Origin: Roseomonas alba
Lineage (GTDB): Bacteria > Pseudomonadota > Alphaproteobacteria > Acetobacterales > Acetobacteraceae
DNA: 64,000 nucleotides
NCBI RefSeq assembly: GCF_019430885.1
Contig: NZ_JAHYBZ010000007.1
Coordinates: 310,001-374,000 of the forward strand
Reading direction: 5' to 3'
Positions 54,487-63,632 of the stretch are shown in pieces. Position numbers and translations under genes: made by a program. Position 1 is the stretch's first letter; each line of letters begins with the position of its first letter. Under the pieces are notes generated by a model, which had not been told where the DNA came from, searched no databases, and saw nothing but the letters and a program-made list of their open reading frames with translations.

Positions 54487-55179
54487 ATGCTCGCGCGTGA
54501 CCTGATGTCGACCGGTCTGCTGACCTTCCTGCCGGAGATGGGCCTGGAGGCCGCCGCGCGCGCGATGGCCGAGCGCGGCGTCTCGGGCGCGCCGGTGGTG
54601 CGGGAGGACGGGTTGCTGGTCGGCATCATCACCGAGGGCGACCTGATACGCCGCCTCTCCGATGCGGCCGCGCCGAAATCCGGCTGGTTCGCCAGCCTGT
54701 TCAGCGCAGCGGAGAAGGAGGCCGCGCGCTTCGCCCGGGTCCGCGGCCGCACCGTGCAGGACGCCATGACCACGGACATCGCGAGCGTGGACGAGGACGA
54801 GACGGCCGAACGGATCGCACACATCATGGCATCGCGCGGGGTCCGTCGCGTGCCGGTGCTGCGCGACGGCGTCCTGGTGGGCGTCGTCTCGCGCGCCGAC
54901 CTGCTGCGCGCCCTCATCATCGGAGAGGCCGGAACGGCCGTCGCCCGGTCGGACGCCGAGATCCGGCGCGCCCTGTCCGCCGCGCTGCGCGAGCAGCCCT
55001 GGTTCGACCGGCAGCTCATGTTCTTCGACGTCGCGGACGGCGCCGTGCGGCTGCACGGCTTCTGCAGGTCGGAGGACATCCGCCGCGCTCTGCGGGTGCT
55101 GGCCGAGGGCGTGCCCGGCGTCAAGCGCGTGGAGACCGATTTCGCCGCGCCGCCGCCCTTCCTGCTCGGGGCGCGCTGA
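54487..55179 (+). CDS. CBS-pair and BON domain protein
   Basis: The 230-residue protein starts with CBS motif 1 (ARDLMSTGLLTFLPEMGLEAAARAMAERGVSGAPVV). A second CBS follows at about 90-150 (VQDAMTTDIASVDEDETAERIAHIM..VRRVPVL). A BON domain lies at about 157-219 (AEIRRALSAALREQPWF...GVKRVETDF). CBS pairs sense adenine nucleotides; BON domains bind membranes or periplasmic partners. There is no signal peptide. The gene lies between the HTH gene and the alcohol dehydrogenase gene on the same strand. Confidence 0.9.
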   Translation: MLARDLMSTGLLTFLPEMGLEAAARAMAERGVSGAPVVREDGLLVGIITEGDLIRRLSDAAAPKSGWFASLFSAAEKEAARFARVRGRTVQDAMTTDIASVDEDETAERIAHIMASRGVRRVPVLRDGVLVGVVSRADLLRALIIGEAGTAVARSDAEIRRALSAALREQPWFDRQLMFFDVADGAVRLHGFCRSEDIRRALRVLAEGVPGVKRVETDFAAPPPFLLGAR

Positions 55180-55214
55180 GCGCCCGCGAACTGCATCTCG
55201 CGGAGGACATTGCG

Positions 55215-56501
55215 ATGCCCAGGACCATGAAGGCCACGGTCTTCGTCGAGCCCGGCCGGATCGAGCTGCGCGAGAAGCCGGTCCCCGAGGTCGGGCCGCT
55301 CGACGCGCTGCTGCGCGTCACCACCACGACGATCTGCGGCACCGACGTCCACATCATGAAGGGCGAGTATCCCGTCGCCGAGGGACTGACGATCGGCCAT
55401 GAGGCGGTCGGCGTCATCGAGCGCCTGGGGTCCGCCGTGCGGGGCTACCGCGAGGGCCAGCGCGCCATCGCCGGCGCCATCACCCCCTCCGGCTGGTCCA
55501 ATGCCTGCCTGTGCGGCAGGTGCAGCCAGGACGGCGCCGGCACGAAGCACGGCTGGCGGCCGATGGGCGGCTGGCGCTTCGGCAACACCATTGACGGCTG
55601 CCAGGCCGAATACGTGCTGGTGCCGGACGCCATGGCGAACCTCGCCCCGGTGCCCGACGAGCTGACCGACGAGCAGGTGCTGATGTGCCCCGACATCATG
55701 TCCACCGGCTTCTCGGGGGCCGAGAGCGGCAAGGTGCAGATCGGCGACGCGGTCGCGGTCTTCGCCCAGGCGCCGATCGGGCTGTGCGCCACCGCCGGCG
55801 CGAAGCTGATGGGGGCCACCACCATCATCGCCGTGGACCGCGTGCCGGAGCGGCTCGCCATCGCGCGCCGCCTCGGCGCCGACCATGTGGTGGACTTCTC
55901 CAAGGCCGATCCGGTGCGCGAGATCATGCGCCTGACGGACGGCCGCGGCGTCGATGTGGCGATCGAGGCGCTCGGCGCGCAATCCACCTTCGAGGGCGCG
56001 TTGCGCGTGCTGCGGCCGGGCGGCACGCTGTCCTCGCTCGGCGTCTATTCGACCGACCTGACGATCCCGCGCGATGCCTTCGCCGCCGGGCTCGGCGACC
56101 ACACCATCGTCACCACGCTTTGCCCCGGCGGCAAGGAACGGATGCGGCGGCTGATGGATGTGATCGCGAACGGGCGGCTCGACCTCAAGCCGCTGGTCAC
56201 GCACCGCTTCCCGCTCGATCGGATCGTCGAGGCCTATGACCTGTTCAGCCACCAGCGGGACGGCGTGATGAAGGTGGCGATCACGCCTGAATGCGGCACG
56301 GGGCCCGTCGGGCCTTGTCAGGGCTGCCGCTCCGGCGCGCCCGGCTCCGCCCGTCCCGGCGCGCCGGCCTGGCGCACGGCCTCCGCCCGTACCGCGGCCA
56401 TGGCTTGGCCGCGCAGGACGATCCCTGCGAACGGGACCGGCAGCCCGGCTTCCGCCAGGGCGCGCGTCACCCATGTATTGCACGTGAAGTGCAGTGAGTA
56501 G
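55215..56501 (+). CDS. Zinc-dependent alcohol dehydrogenase with an abnormal C-terminal extension
   Basis: This is a medium-chain dehydrogenase. ICGTDVH and GHEAVG hold the catalytic zinc Cys and His-Glu. NACLCGRC is the reduced structural-zinc region of the isopropanol-dehydrogenase-like subgroup. APIGLCATAGAKLMGA and IIAVDRVPERLAIARRLGADHVV form the NAD(P) site. The family normally ends at KVAITP (codon ending about 56287). Here the frame misses a TGA at 56288-56290 by one base and runs on for some 70 residues of Arg/Ala/Pro-rich sequence, overlapping the convergent DUF2459 gene by 184 bases. A one-base deletion just before the stop explains this. Confidence 0.85.
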   Translation: MPRTMKATVFVEPGRIELREKPVPEVGPLDALLRVTTTTICGTDVHIMKGEYPVAEGLTIGHEAVGVIERLGSAVRGYREGQRAIAGAITPSGWSNACLCGRCSQDGAGTKHGWRPMGGWRFGNTIDGCQAEYVLVPDAMANLAPVPDELTDEQVLMCPDIMSTGFSGAESGKVQIGDAVAVFAQAPIGLCATAGAKLMGATTIIAVDRVPERLAIARRLGADHVVDFSKADPVREIMRLTDGRGVDVAIEALGAQSTFEGALRVLRPGGTLSSLGVYSTDLTIPRDAFAAGLGDHTIVTTLCPGGKERMRRLMDVIANGRLDLKPLVTHRFPLDRIVEAYDLFSHQRDGVMKVAITPECGTGPVGPCQGCRSGAPGSARPGAPAWRTASARTAAMAWPRRTIPANGTGSPASARARVTHVLHVKCSE

Positions 56502-56977
56502 GCGATGACCGAGGGCACCAGCCGCAACCCGGCGCCGGGCGGCAGGGAAGGCGGCACCGGCACGCGCATCTGGCCGGCGACGAAGGCGGCAATGGCGCCG
56601 ATGCCGCCCGCCGGGAGCCGGAGCGCGATCGCCTCCTCCGCCCCGGGCGGCACGGCGTCATGAAGCGCCCGGATCGAGACCACCGCGACGCCGCCGGTCA
56701 GCGCCTCGAACGCCTCGGTCAGGCCGGGCCGGTCGGCGCGCATCCAGCTCTCCAGCGCGAAGCCGAAGCTGAAGGCCGCCGCCGACGGGGCGCCGGCCCG
56801 GACCGGCGCGAGCGCCGTGGAGGCCAGCGCGTGAGCCGGCAGGCAGATCTCCGTGTGCCAGGATTCGGCGATGACGATCAGCGCAGGGCCTGGCTGCAGC
56901 GGCGGCCCCGCCGACGGCGTGAGCCGCGCGGCACAGGCGCCGACGAGCAGGGCGGGAAGGGCGCGTCGCAGCGGCAT
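56318..56977 (-). CDS. DUF2459 lipoprotein-like protein
   Basis: The 219-residue protein begins with a lipoprotein-type signal, LPALLVGAC, with Cys at about residue 16. DUF2459 features follow: ESWHTEICLPA near the start, then VSIRALHDAVPPGAEEAIAL and the C-terminal FTCNTWVTRALAEAGLPV. The Cys/His positions suggest a cysteine-peptidase-like fold, but the function is unknown. GGGGAGG precedes the ATG at 56977. Its 3' part is overlapped by the extended dehydrogenase frame from the other strand. Confidence 0.8.
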   Translation of the reverse strand: MPLRRALPALLVGACAARLTPSAGPPLQPGPALIVIAESWHTEICLPAHALASTALAPVRAGAPSAAAFSFGFALESWMRADRPGLTEAFEALTGGVAVVSIRALHDAVPPGAEEAIALRLPAGGIGAIAAFVAGQMRVPVPPSLPPGAGLRLVPSVIAYSLHFTCNTWVTRALAEAGLPVPFAGIVLRGQAMAAVRAEAVRQAGAPGRAEPGAPERQP

Positions 56978-57069
56978 GCCCTCCCCAGATCGGGAGCCGC
57001 ACGGCGTTCGCCAACGTCCCGCCGCCACGCACCGCGCGGGCCCGGCGCGGCTCGCCGCTCGTTGTGCCG

Positions 57070-57699
57070 ATGAGCGCGACACCCGATCGCCCCGCGTCAA
57101 CGGCGCTGCGGCGTGTCGCGGACCGGATCGGGACCGGGCAGGCGACGACCATCGGCATGGTGCTCCACGGCCTGGGCCCGGCGGGCGTGCCGCTGGCGGT
57201 GGTGCTGCTGGCGCTGCCCTCGGTGCTGCCGGTGCCGTTCCTGCCCACCGGCCCGGTGACGGGAACGCTCCTGATGATGATCGGCGTGGAGTTCGGCCTG
57301 GGTGCGAGGCGGCTCAGGCTGCCGGGCGCGCTGCTGCGCATCGGCCTGCCCCGCGCCGTCCTCGCCGCCGTGTTCCGGCGCGCGCTGCCGCGGGTGGAGC
57401 AGATCGAACGATGGCTGCGGCCGGGACGGCTGCGCTGGCTCACCGGCGCGGCCGCGCGGCCGCTGCTTGGGCTGAGTATCGTCCTGCTCGGCTTCTCTCT
57501 CATCCTGCCGGTGCCGTTCGGCAATCCGCCCCCGGGCATCGCGCTGATCCTGCTCGGTCTCGGCCTGCTGGCGCGCGACGGCGCGGCGGTGCTCGTCGGC
57601 CTCTGCCTTGGCCTGCTGGCGCTGGCATGGGTGGTCGCCATCAGTGCGGGAGCGCTCTATGCGCTGCATCTCGCGGTCGTGGCGCTCGGCTGGTGGTGA
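57070..57699 (+). CDS. ExoD family membrane protein
   Basis: The 209-residue protein matches ExoD: a cytoplasmic N-terminal helix (STALRRVADRIG), then GLGPAGVPLAVVLLALPSVLPVPFLPTGPVTG. A loop with RRALPRVEQIERWLRPGRL follows, and LSIVLLGFSLILPVPFGNPPPGIALILLGLG lies near the end, with four membrane helices. In rhizobia ExoD affects exopolysaccharide and alkali tolerance. The role here could be membrane or pH stress, in keeping with neighbouring antiporters. A GTG six bases upstream is an alternative start. Confidence 0.85.
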   Translation: MSATPDRPASTALRRVADRIGTGQATTIGMVLHGLGPAGVPLAVVLLALPSVLPVPFLPTGPVTGTLLMMIGVEFGLGARRLRLPGALLRIGLPRAVLAAVFRRALPRVEQIERWLRPGRLRWLTGAAARPLLGLSIVLLGFSLILPVPFGNPPPGIALILLGLGLLARDGAAVLVGLCLGLLALAWVVAISAGALYALHLAVVALGWW

Positions 57700-57861
57700 C
57701 CGGGGACGCCGATGGCGGAGCAGGCGGCATTGCGCGAAGGTGTCGCCGGCATGCCCGGCGGACGGCACGCCGCCGCCGCCGCGCGGGCGCAGCAGCCGGC
57801 AATGCGGCGGCCGCACCGGCGCCTGGCAGAACAGCGTCGCGGCAATTGAAGGCATAGGCAG

Positions 57862-58761
57862 ATGTCGGATTCTGTTGGCAATGTCGATCCAGGGACCGCT
57901 CTCCGGCGGATCGTCGCCGGCACCGATCTCTCATCGCGCGCGGACCGCGCGCTGCGCCGCGCCGCGCTCGTCGCCGCTGCGGCGGGCGCCGAGTTGCTCG
58001 TGCTGCACGCGGTGGACGATGACCAGCCGCGCCACGTCGTCGAGGCCGAGCGTCGCGAGGCATCGCCGATCCTCCGCGAGCAGGTGGCTGCGCTCGGACA
58101 GGCGTCGGCGCATCCCGTTCTCCCGCTGATCGAGGAAGGCGATCCCTTTGAGGCGATCCTGCGCGCCGCCGAAACGTGGGAGGCCGAGCTCATCGTGCTC
58201 GGCGAGCACCGGCGCCGGCCGCTGCGCGACATCTTCGCCGGCACCACGGTCGAGCGGGTCATGCGCCACGGCTGCCGCCCGGTACTGATGGTGAACCGGG
58301 CGCCGGCGGGCCCCTACCGCCACGTGCTCGCCGCCACCGACCTTTCCGAGCATGCGGCGCGCGCGCTGCGTGCCGCAGTACGACTCGGATTGCTCGACCA
58401 GGCACGGCTGACGCTGCTGCACGTCTTCGAGCCGCCCGGCCTTGGGGCGTTGGCACTGGCCGACGTACCGGCGGCCGCGGTGGCGGCGCACGAGGCCGAT
58501 TCGGCACGCGAGGCCGCCGCCGCACTGGCGGGTTTCGTCGCGGCGCTCGGCCTGCCCTACCGGCCCGAGCAGCGCGTCGTGGCGGGGCGGGCGGCAACGG
58601 TCGTCAAACAGGCGGTGGAGCATTCGCGCCCCGACCTTCTGGTCATCGGCACCGCCGGCGCCAGCCTCCTGCGCCGCGCGGTCCTGGGCAGCGTCGCCGC
58701 CGAGGTGCTGGCCGCCGTGCGCTGCGACGCGCTCGCCGTGCCGCCCGAGACGCCGCGATGA
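57862..58761 (+). CDS. Tandem universal stress protein (second copy)
   Basis: The 299-residue protein has two UspA folds. Domain 1 starts RRIVAGTDLSSRADRALRRAALV and contains AELIVLGEHRRRPLRDIFAGTTVERVMRHG with the ATP-binding G-x2-G-x9-G pattern partly kept. Domain 2 starts RHVLAATDLSEHAARALRAAVRLG and contains DLLVIGTAGASLLRRAVLGSVAAEVL. It lies 32 bases before a KefB-like antiporter, with which it may be co-transcribed. Confidence 0.9.
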   Translation: MSDSVGNVDPGTALRRIVAGTDLSSRADRALRRAALVAAAAGAELLVLHAVDDDQPRHVVEAERREASPILREQVAALGQASAHPVLPLIEEGDPFEAILRAAETWEAELIVLGEHRRRPLRDIFAGTTVERVMRHGCRPVLMVNRAPAGPYRHVLAATDLSEHAARALRAAVRLGLLDQARLTLLHVFEPPGLGALALADVPAAAVAAHEADSAREAAAALAGFVAALGLPYRPEQRVVAGRAATVVKQAVEHSRPDLLVIGTAGASLLRRAVLGSVAAEVLAAVRCDALAVPPETPR

Positions 58762-58793
58762 GAACGCGATCCGGCGCGGGGGCCTGAGTCTTG

Positions 58794-60470
58794 GTGGAAC
58801 TGATCGCGGCCTCGGTGTTCTACGAGGTCGCCGCCCTGCTGGCGCTCGGCGCCGCGGCCGGACTGGCCGCGCTGTTCCTGCGCCAGCCGCTGATCGTCGG
58901 GCTGATCGGCGCTGGCATCATCGCGGGACCCGCGGTGCTCGGCGTGGCGCGCTCGGACGAGCACATCGACCTGCTGGCCGAGCTCGGCATCGCCGTGCTG
59001 CTGTTCCTGGTCGGGCTCAAGCTCGATATCGGCCTGATCCGCAGCCTCGGCGCCGTGGCGCTCGCCACCGGGCTCGGCCAGGTGACCTTCACCGCGGTGG
59101 TCGGCTTCGGCCTGTGCCTGCTGCTCGGGCTCGACACCGTGACCAGCATCTATGTCGCGGTGGCGCTGACCTTCTCGAGCACCATCATCATCGTCAAGCT
59201 GCTGTCGGACAAGCGCGAGATCGACAGCCTGCACGGGCGCATCGCGCTCGGCTTCCTGATCGTGCAGGACATCGTCGTGGTGATCGCCATGGTGGTGGTC
59301 TCGGCCCTGGCCGCCGGCGTGGGGGAGGCGGCGCTGGGCGGCCTGCTGCGGGTCGCGGCGGGCGGCGTGGCGATGCTGGTCTTCGTCGGGCTGGTGATCC
59401 GCTTCGCCGCCGAGCCGCTGACCGCCCGGCTGGCCCACGCGCCCGAGCTGCTGGCCGGCTTCGCCATCGGCTGGGCGGCGCTGCTGGCGGCGGTCGGCGA
59501 CGCCCTCGGGATCGGCAAGGAGATCGGCGGCCTGCTCGCCGGCGTCGCGCTGGCCTCCACCCAGTTCCGCGAGGCGATCGCCGCGCGGCTGTCGGCGTTG
59601 CGCGACTTCCTGCTGCTGTTCTTCTTCATCGCGCTCGGCGCGCGGCTCGACCTTGGCGCGATGGGCGAGCAGCTGGGCGCTGCGGCGGTGCTCTCGGTGT
59701 TCGTGCTGGTGGGCAATCCGCTGATCGTGGTCGCCATCATGGGGGCGATGGGCTACCGGCGGAGAACCGGCTTCCTTGCCGGGCTGACGGTGGCGCAGAT
59801 CAGCGAATTCTCGCTGATCCTGATGGCGATGGGCGTCGCGCTGGGGCATGTGGCGGAACCGGCACTCGGCCTGGTGACGCTGATCGGCCTGATCACCATC
59901 GCGCTGTCGACCTACATGATCACGCATTCGCATCGGCTCGCCGCCTGGTTCGACCGGCCGCTGCGGAACTTCGAGCGCGATCACCCCTGGCGCGAGGCGG
60001 CCGAGACGGGCGGCATGGCGGCCGAGGCGGCGGCCGCGCCCGATGTGGTGATCTTCGGGCTCGGCCGTTTCGGCCGGGCGATCGCCGAGCGCCTGCGCGC
60101 GCGCGGCCTGGCGGTTCTGGGGGTTGATTTCGACCCCGAGGCGGTGCGCGCCTGGCGCCGCCGCGGCTTCGAGGCGGTCTATGGCGACGCGACGGATCCC
60201 AAACTCGTCGCCACGCTGCCGCTCGGGCGTGCGCGCTGGGCGATCTCCGCCATCCCGAGCCATGCTGGCGGGCTGACCCACGAGGACCATCGCCTGGCGC
60301 TGATCGCTGCGCTGCGCGGAGAGCGGTTCGGCGGCAGGATCGCGGTCACCGCCCATGGGCGGTCCGAACGCAACGAGCTGCTGGGGCGCGGCGCGGACCT
60401 GGTGCTGCTGCCCTTCCACGACGCCGCCGAGCGCGCCGCCGAGCTCGTCGCGGTGAAGCCCGAGGGCTGA
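58794..60470 (+). CDS. KefB/YbaL-like cation:proton antiporter with RCK domain
   Basis: The 558-residue protein has an N-terminal Na_H_exchanger membrane domain of 12 or so helices (LIVGLIGAGIIAGPAVLG, ELGIAVLLFLVGLKLD). From about residue 416 a TrkA-N/RCK domain follows: DVVIFGLGRFGRAIAERLRARG, then VLGVDFDPEAVRAW, a Rossmann NAD(H) site. It exports K+ or Na+ in exchange for protons and is gated by nucleotide. A TTG three bases upstream (58791) could also start it. It ends 11 bases from a convergent transporter gene. Confidence 0.9.
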   Translation: MELIAASVFYEVAALLALGAAAGLAALFLRQPLIVGLIGAGIIAGPAVLGVARSDEHIDLLAELGIAVLLFLVGLKLDIGLIRSLGAVALATGLGQVTFTAVVGFGLCLLLGLDTVTSIYVAVALTFSSTIIIVKLLSDKREIDSLHGRIALGFLIVQDIVVVIAMVVVSALAAGVGEAALGGLLRVAAGGVAMLVFVGLVIRFAAEPLTARLAHAPELLAGFAIGWAALLAAVGDALGIGKEIGGLLAGVALASTQFREAIAARLSALRDFLLLFFFIALGARLDLGAMGEQLGAAAVLSVFVLVGNPLIVVAIMGAMGYRRRTGFLAGLTVAQISEFSLILMAMGVALGHVAEPALGLVTLIGLITIALSTYMITHSHRLAAWFDRPLRNFERDHPWREAAETGGMAAEAAAAPDVVIFGLGRFGRAIAERLRARGLAVLGVDFDPEAVRAWRRRGFEAVYGDATDPKLVATLPLGRARWAISAIPSHAGGLTHEDHRLALIAALRGERFGGRIAVTAHGRSERNELLGRGADLVLLPFHDAAERAAELVAVKPEG

Positions 60471-60481
60471 GCGGGTTCCGT

Positions 60482-61810
60482 TCAGCCGGCGAGCAGCCGG
60501 AACAGCATCAGGCCGATGATGAACACCGGTGCGAGCCAGCGGATCGCCCACAGCAGGAGCGCCCAGGCCAGGCCGCGCATTCCCGCTAGGTCGCGGGCGG
60601 TGCCGGCCGGCAGCACCCAGCCGAAGAACAGGGCGAGACCGAGGCCGGCCAGCGGCAGGACCAGGTTGGAGACCACGTGGTCCACCTCCTCGAGCAGCGG
60701 CGCGCCGGTCACGTTGAGCCAGGCGAGCGGTCCGTATCCGAGGGCCGGCGCCACGCCGCCCAGCAGGGCCGCGCCGCCGACAGCGAGGACGGCCGTGCGG
60801 CGCCGCAGGCCGGCACGCTGCATGAGGGCAGCGACCGGAACCTCGAGCAGCGAGATCATCGAGGTCAGCGCCGCCGCACTGAGCAGGAGGAAGAAGGCGT
60901 TGGCCAACATCTTGCCGCCCGGCATGGCGAGGAAGATGTCGGGCAGGGTGATGAAGGCGAGCTCCGCCCCGGCAGCCGGGTTGCCACCCATCGCGAAGAC
61001 CGCCGGGAAGATCGCCAGGCCGGCGACAATGGCGAAGCAGGTGTCGCCGGCGACGATCACCGCGGCCGAGCCGACGATGCGCTGCTCGGGCTTCATGTAG
61101 CCGCCGTAGGTGATGTAGACCGCCATGCCGAGGCCGATCGAGAAGAAAGCCTGCCCCATTGCCGCCAGGACCACGCGCGGGTCGAACACCGCCGACCACT
61201 GGGGCATGAAGAGGAAGGCGACGCCGCCGGAGGAGCCCGGCAGGGTCAGCGCGAAGCCGGCCAGCAGCAGGACGATGAAGGCCAGCATCGGCATCAGCCA
61301 CAGGCAACTGCGTTCGATGCCGCGGGCGACGCCGGCGACGACGATGGCCATGCTGATCGCCATCATGCCCAAATGCCAGCCGAGCGGTTCGAGCGGATGG
61401 GCGATGAAGGCGCGGAAGGAGGCCGCGAAGCCGCCCGGCGGGCGGTCCCACAGCGTCCCGGACGCGGCGGCGGAGAAGTAGCGCAGCGCCCAGCCGGCGA
61501 TTACGGAGTAATACGCCAGGATCAGCGCCGAGCCCGCCACGCCGAGCCACCCGACCCGGCGCCAAGGCGAGGCAGGCGCGAGGCGCTCGAAGGCAGTGAC
61601 GCCGTCAACCCTGCTGCGCTTCCCGATGGCGATCTCCGCGACGACCAGAGGCAGGCCGAGCGTCAGGACGATGACCAGATAGACCAGCAGGAACGCGCCA
61701 CCGCCGTTCTCGCCGGCGACATAGGCGAAGCGCCAGATGTTTCCGAGCCCAACCGCCGAGCCGATGGCGGCGAGGATGAAGCCCGTCTGGCTGCCCCATT
61801 GCTCACGCAT
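60482..61810 (-). CDS. Sodium-dependent symporter (NSS/SNF family)
   Basis: The 442-residue protein has 11-12 helices. The NSS opening is WGSQTGFILAAIGSAVGLGNIWRFAYVAGENGGGAFLLVYL, with the unwound TM1 and Na+ site. FFSIGLGMAVYITYGGYM in TM6 and LLSAAALTSMISLLEVPVAALM in TM8 follow. It imports an amino acid or related amine with Na+. The substrate cannot be read. No operon partner is on the same strand; the 442 bases upstream are gene-free. Confidence 0.92.
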   Translation of the reverse strand: MREQWGSQTGFILAAIGSAVGLGNIWRFAYVAGENGGGAFLLVYLVIVLTLGLPLVVAEIAIGKRSRVDGVTAFERLAPASPWRRVGWLGVAGSALILAYYSVIAGWALRYFSAAASGTLWDRPPGGFAASFRAFIAHPLEPLGWHLGMMAISMAIVVAGVARGIERSCLWLMPMLAFIVLLLAGFALTLPGSSGGVAFLFMPQWSAVFDPRVVLAAMGQAFFSIGLGMAVYITYGGYMKPEQRIVGSAAVIVAGDTCFAIVAGLAIFPAVFAMGGNPAAGAELAFITLPDIFLAMPGGKMLANAFFLLLSAAALTSMISLLEVPVAALMQRAGLRRRTAVLAVGGAALLGGVAPALGYGPLAWLNVTGAPLLEEVDHVVSNLVLPLAGLGLALFFGWVLPAGTARDLAGMRGLAWALLLWAIRWLAPVFIIGLMLFRLLAG

Positions 61811-62252
61811 CGGGCGCGCACCGCCTCCGGGTATCCCATCCGTCCGGGAAACGGACCGGCCGGCGGCATGGTGTCCGGCCGACGGCCTTCGGCTTGAGGA
61901 TGGCGAAGTCCATCACGGCGGTCACATTCCCGTGGCATCAGGACCCGCGTGCCGGAGCGGGGAGCCATACCACGAAGGTCGGCGATGACGAAGCCGCCTG
62001 CACGACCAGCGGCACCGCAGGCTGGCACCATGACCGAGGCGGAGCCCGGCGGCAACGGGGTGCCACACCGCGGGATCCTCCTGCGCCTCAATCCTGTCGC
62101 CGCGTCCCGCTTGGGAGCGACACGCCCCTGCGGGGCGGGCCACACTACTAGGTCGGCGCCGCGGACAGGCTCGCGGCGCCGATGGCTTCCCGCCTCCATC
62201 GGTGGAAGTGCCAGCTGGTGATTCAACCCGCGCTGATGCCCTGATCGCCCGC
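61811..62252. other. Gene-free region between symporter and small hypothetical gene
   Basis: I see no gene or family fragment in these 442 bases. The symporter promoter should be in the part nearest 61811. Open frames here lack ribosome sites and have skewed Arg/Gly/Pro composition. Confidence 0.45.
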
Positions 62253-62561
62253 TCAGGAGCGGAGGCCAGCCAGGAACGGTCCAGCCGCCTGCACCGCCGC
62301 GGCGCACCCCGGAGTCGCCTCCGCGACGATCACGACGCCATCGCGGAAGCCGATCAGCACGCCCGCGGCGGTGGTGATCCCCCACCATGGGTCATCGGCC
62401 GCGCGCGCGGCGAGTGCCGGACCCGCCTCCGAGGTGCAGCGCGTCACGTCGGCGACGACCGATGGCGATGCGCCTGCCGCCTGCAGCCGCGTGCTCCATT
62501 CCGCCTGCATCGGCTCGACTACCAGGCTCATCAGCAGCCAAAGAAAGAAGTCCCGAATCAT
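62253..62561 (-). CDS. Small exported or membrane-anchored hypothetical protein (102 aa)
   Basis: It begins MIRDFFLWLLMSLVVEPMQAEW, a short hydrophobic segment that could be a signal peptide or anchor. A compact helical domain with two Cys follows (VTRCTSEAGPALAARAADDPWWGITTAAGVLIGF and EATPGCAAAVQAAGPFLAG). I recall similar uncharacterised proteins in related alphaproteobacteria. No partner genes are evident. Confidence 0.6.
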   Translation of the reverse strand: MIRDFFLWLLMSLVVEPMQAEWSTRLQAAGASPSVVADVTRCTSEAGPALAARAADDPWWGITTAAGVLIGFRDGVVIVAEATPGCAAAVQAAGPFLAGLRS

Positions 62562-63206
62562 CGCATCTTCTCCAGATTGTTGGTTTGGCCGGTGTGGTCG
62601 GCACGCCCGACGCGCGGAACCTGCCGACGTCGTGTTCGTTGCCCGCGAAGACCCGCATCGGCGCGCCCGTCCTGAGCAGAAGCACCGCGAAAATGGAGCG
62701 CACGCGGTCGCCCAAGGTCAGTCCGAGAACGATGCAGCCGGCCGACAGGCTGAGGCTCTCGCGCATTCCGCTCCGGGCGTGCAGCGCCCCGAGGTCGACG
62801 ACCGGCAGGCCAATGACGCTTGCCATGAAGGCGCGCCGCGTCCAGGCAGGCTTGCCGGGTCCAGTTGCCGACCAGGATCGAGTCGCAGCAGTCCATGTTG
62901 AAACCGGGCTCCATGTGCGGGCGCGACGGTCCGACATGACGCTGCATATCGCGCCAGAGGAACCCGGGTACCGTCTTGCGGCATACATCGCCGTGCCTGA
63001 ACCGCCAGGCAAGCGCGGGCACGCCCGCCGCGTGCGGTTCCGCACGGTCTCGGCCGGAGCCGGATTGAACCACGCACCAGCAGTCCGGATGTACACCGTG
63101 TTAGGTCCGGGTGCCTCTGACGCCGATCCGAACGCTGGGGCGGCGTGATGTCGGACCTTCACCTTGCGCGTCCGACCAACGGGCGCCAGAGACGGAGACG
63201 CCGACC
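62562..63206. other. Region without a clear gene
   Basis: These 645 bases contain no gene I can support. A minus-strand frame from the ATG at 62826 starts FMASVIGLPVVDLGALHARSG and stays folded-looking for about 70 codons. It then runs into the small gene in another frame, so it may be a decayed or frameshifted remnant. Confidence 0.35.
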
Positions 63207-63530
63207 ATGACCGCCGACGCCCGCCCCCCGATCGCTTCCACGCCGACCGCCGTCACGTGTCGCCACCAGGCCTTGCGGGAGGGATACCGGCTGTTCCCCA
63301 CGCGGCTCTCGTTTGAGCGAAGCGCGCTGCAATCCAGCGATAAGCTGCCTGAAGACTTGGCCTCTCTCACTTGGCTCCTGTCGCGGCTCTGGCTTCACCA
63401 TTCGGCGCTGGAGCGCCGGATCGCGGAGGCGGCGGCGAGACCGCGGCCCGACGCCGCCGCACTCGGCGCTCTTAAGCGCGAGCGCCTGGCCGTGCGCGAC
63501 CGCATCGCCGCCCTGGAGCGCGGCATCTGA
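63207..63530 (+). CDS. DUF465/YdcH-like small helical protein (107 aa)
   Basis: The C-terminal half, LWLHHSALERRIAEAAARPRPDAAALGALKRERLAVRDRIAALERG, has the coiled-coil heptad pattern and the LK.ERLA.RD.I..LE ending of DUF465/YdcH proteins. The N-terminal 60 residues are unlike the family. The ATG at 63207 is a plausible start; an open frame from 63111 is longer but lacks support. Function unknown. Confidence 0.6.
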   Translation: MTADARPPIASTPTAVTCRHQALREGYRLFPTRLSFERSALQSSDKLPEDLASLTWLLSRLWLHHSALERRIAEAAARPRPDAAALGALKRERLAVRDRIAALERGI

Positions 63531-63632
63531 GGGACCGCCTCCCGTCCTCGCCGCCATCGAAACCAACACTTCCCGGTTGCGCGAAAGGCCATCGCACGGA
63601 ACACTACCCGCCGCAGCCGGTTAAGGAACGCG

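Noticed and set aside
58557-61565. 1002-codon minus-strand frame across the KefB-like and symporter genes
   Set aside because: Covers two well-supported genes on both strands and has the low-complexity composition of an antisense shadow.
62392-63162. Long minus-strand frame over the region before the DUF465-like gene
   Set aside because: Overlaps the better-supported 102-residue gene in another frame, and only about 70 internal codons look protein-like; noted as a possible remnant only.
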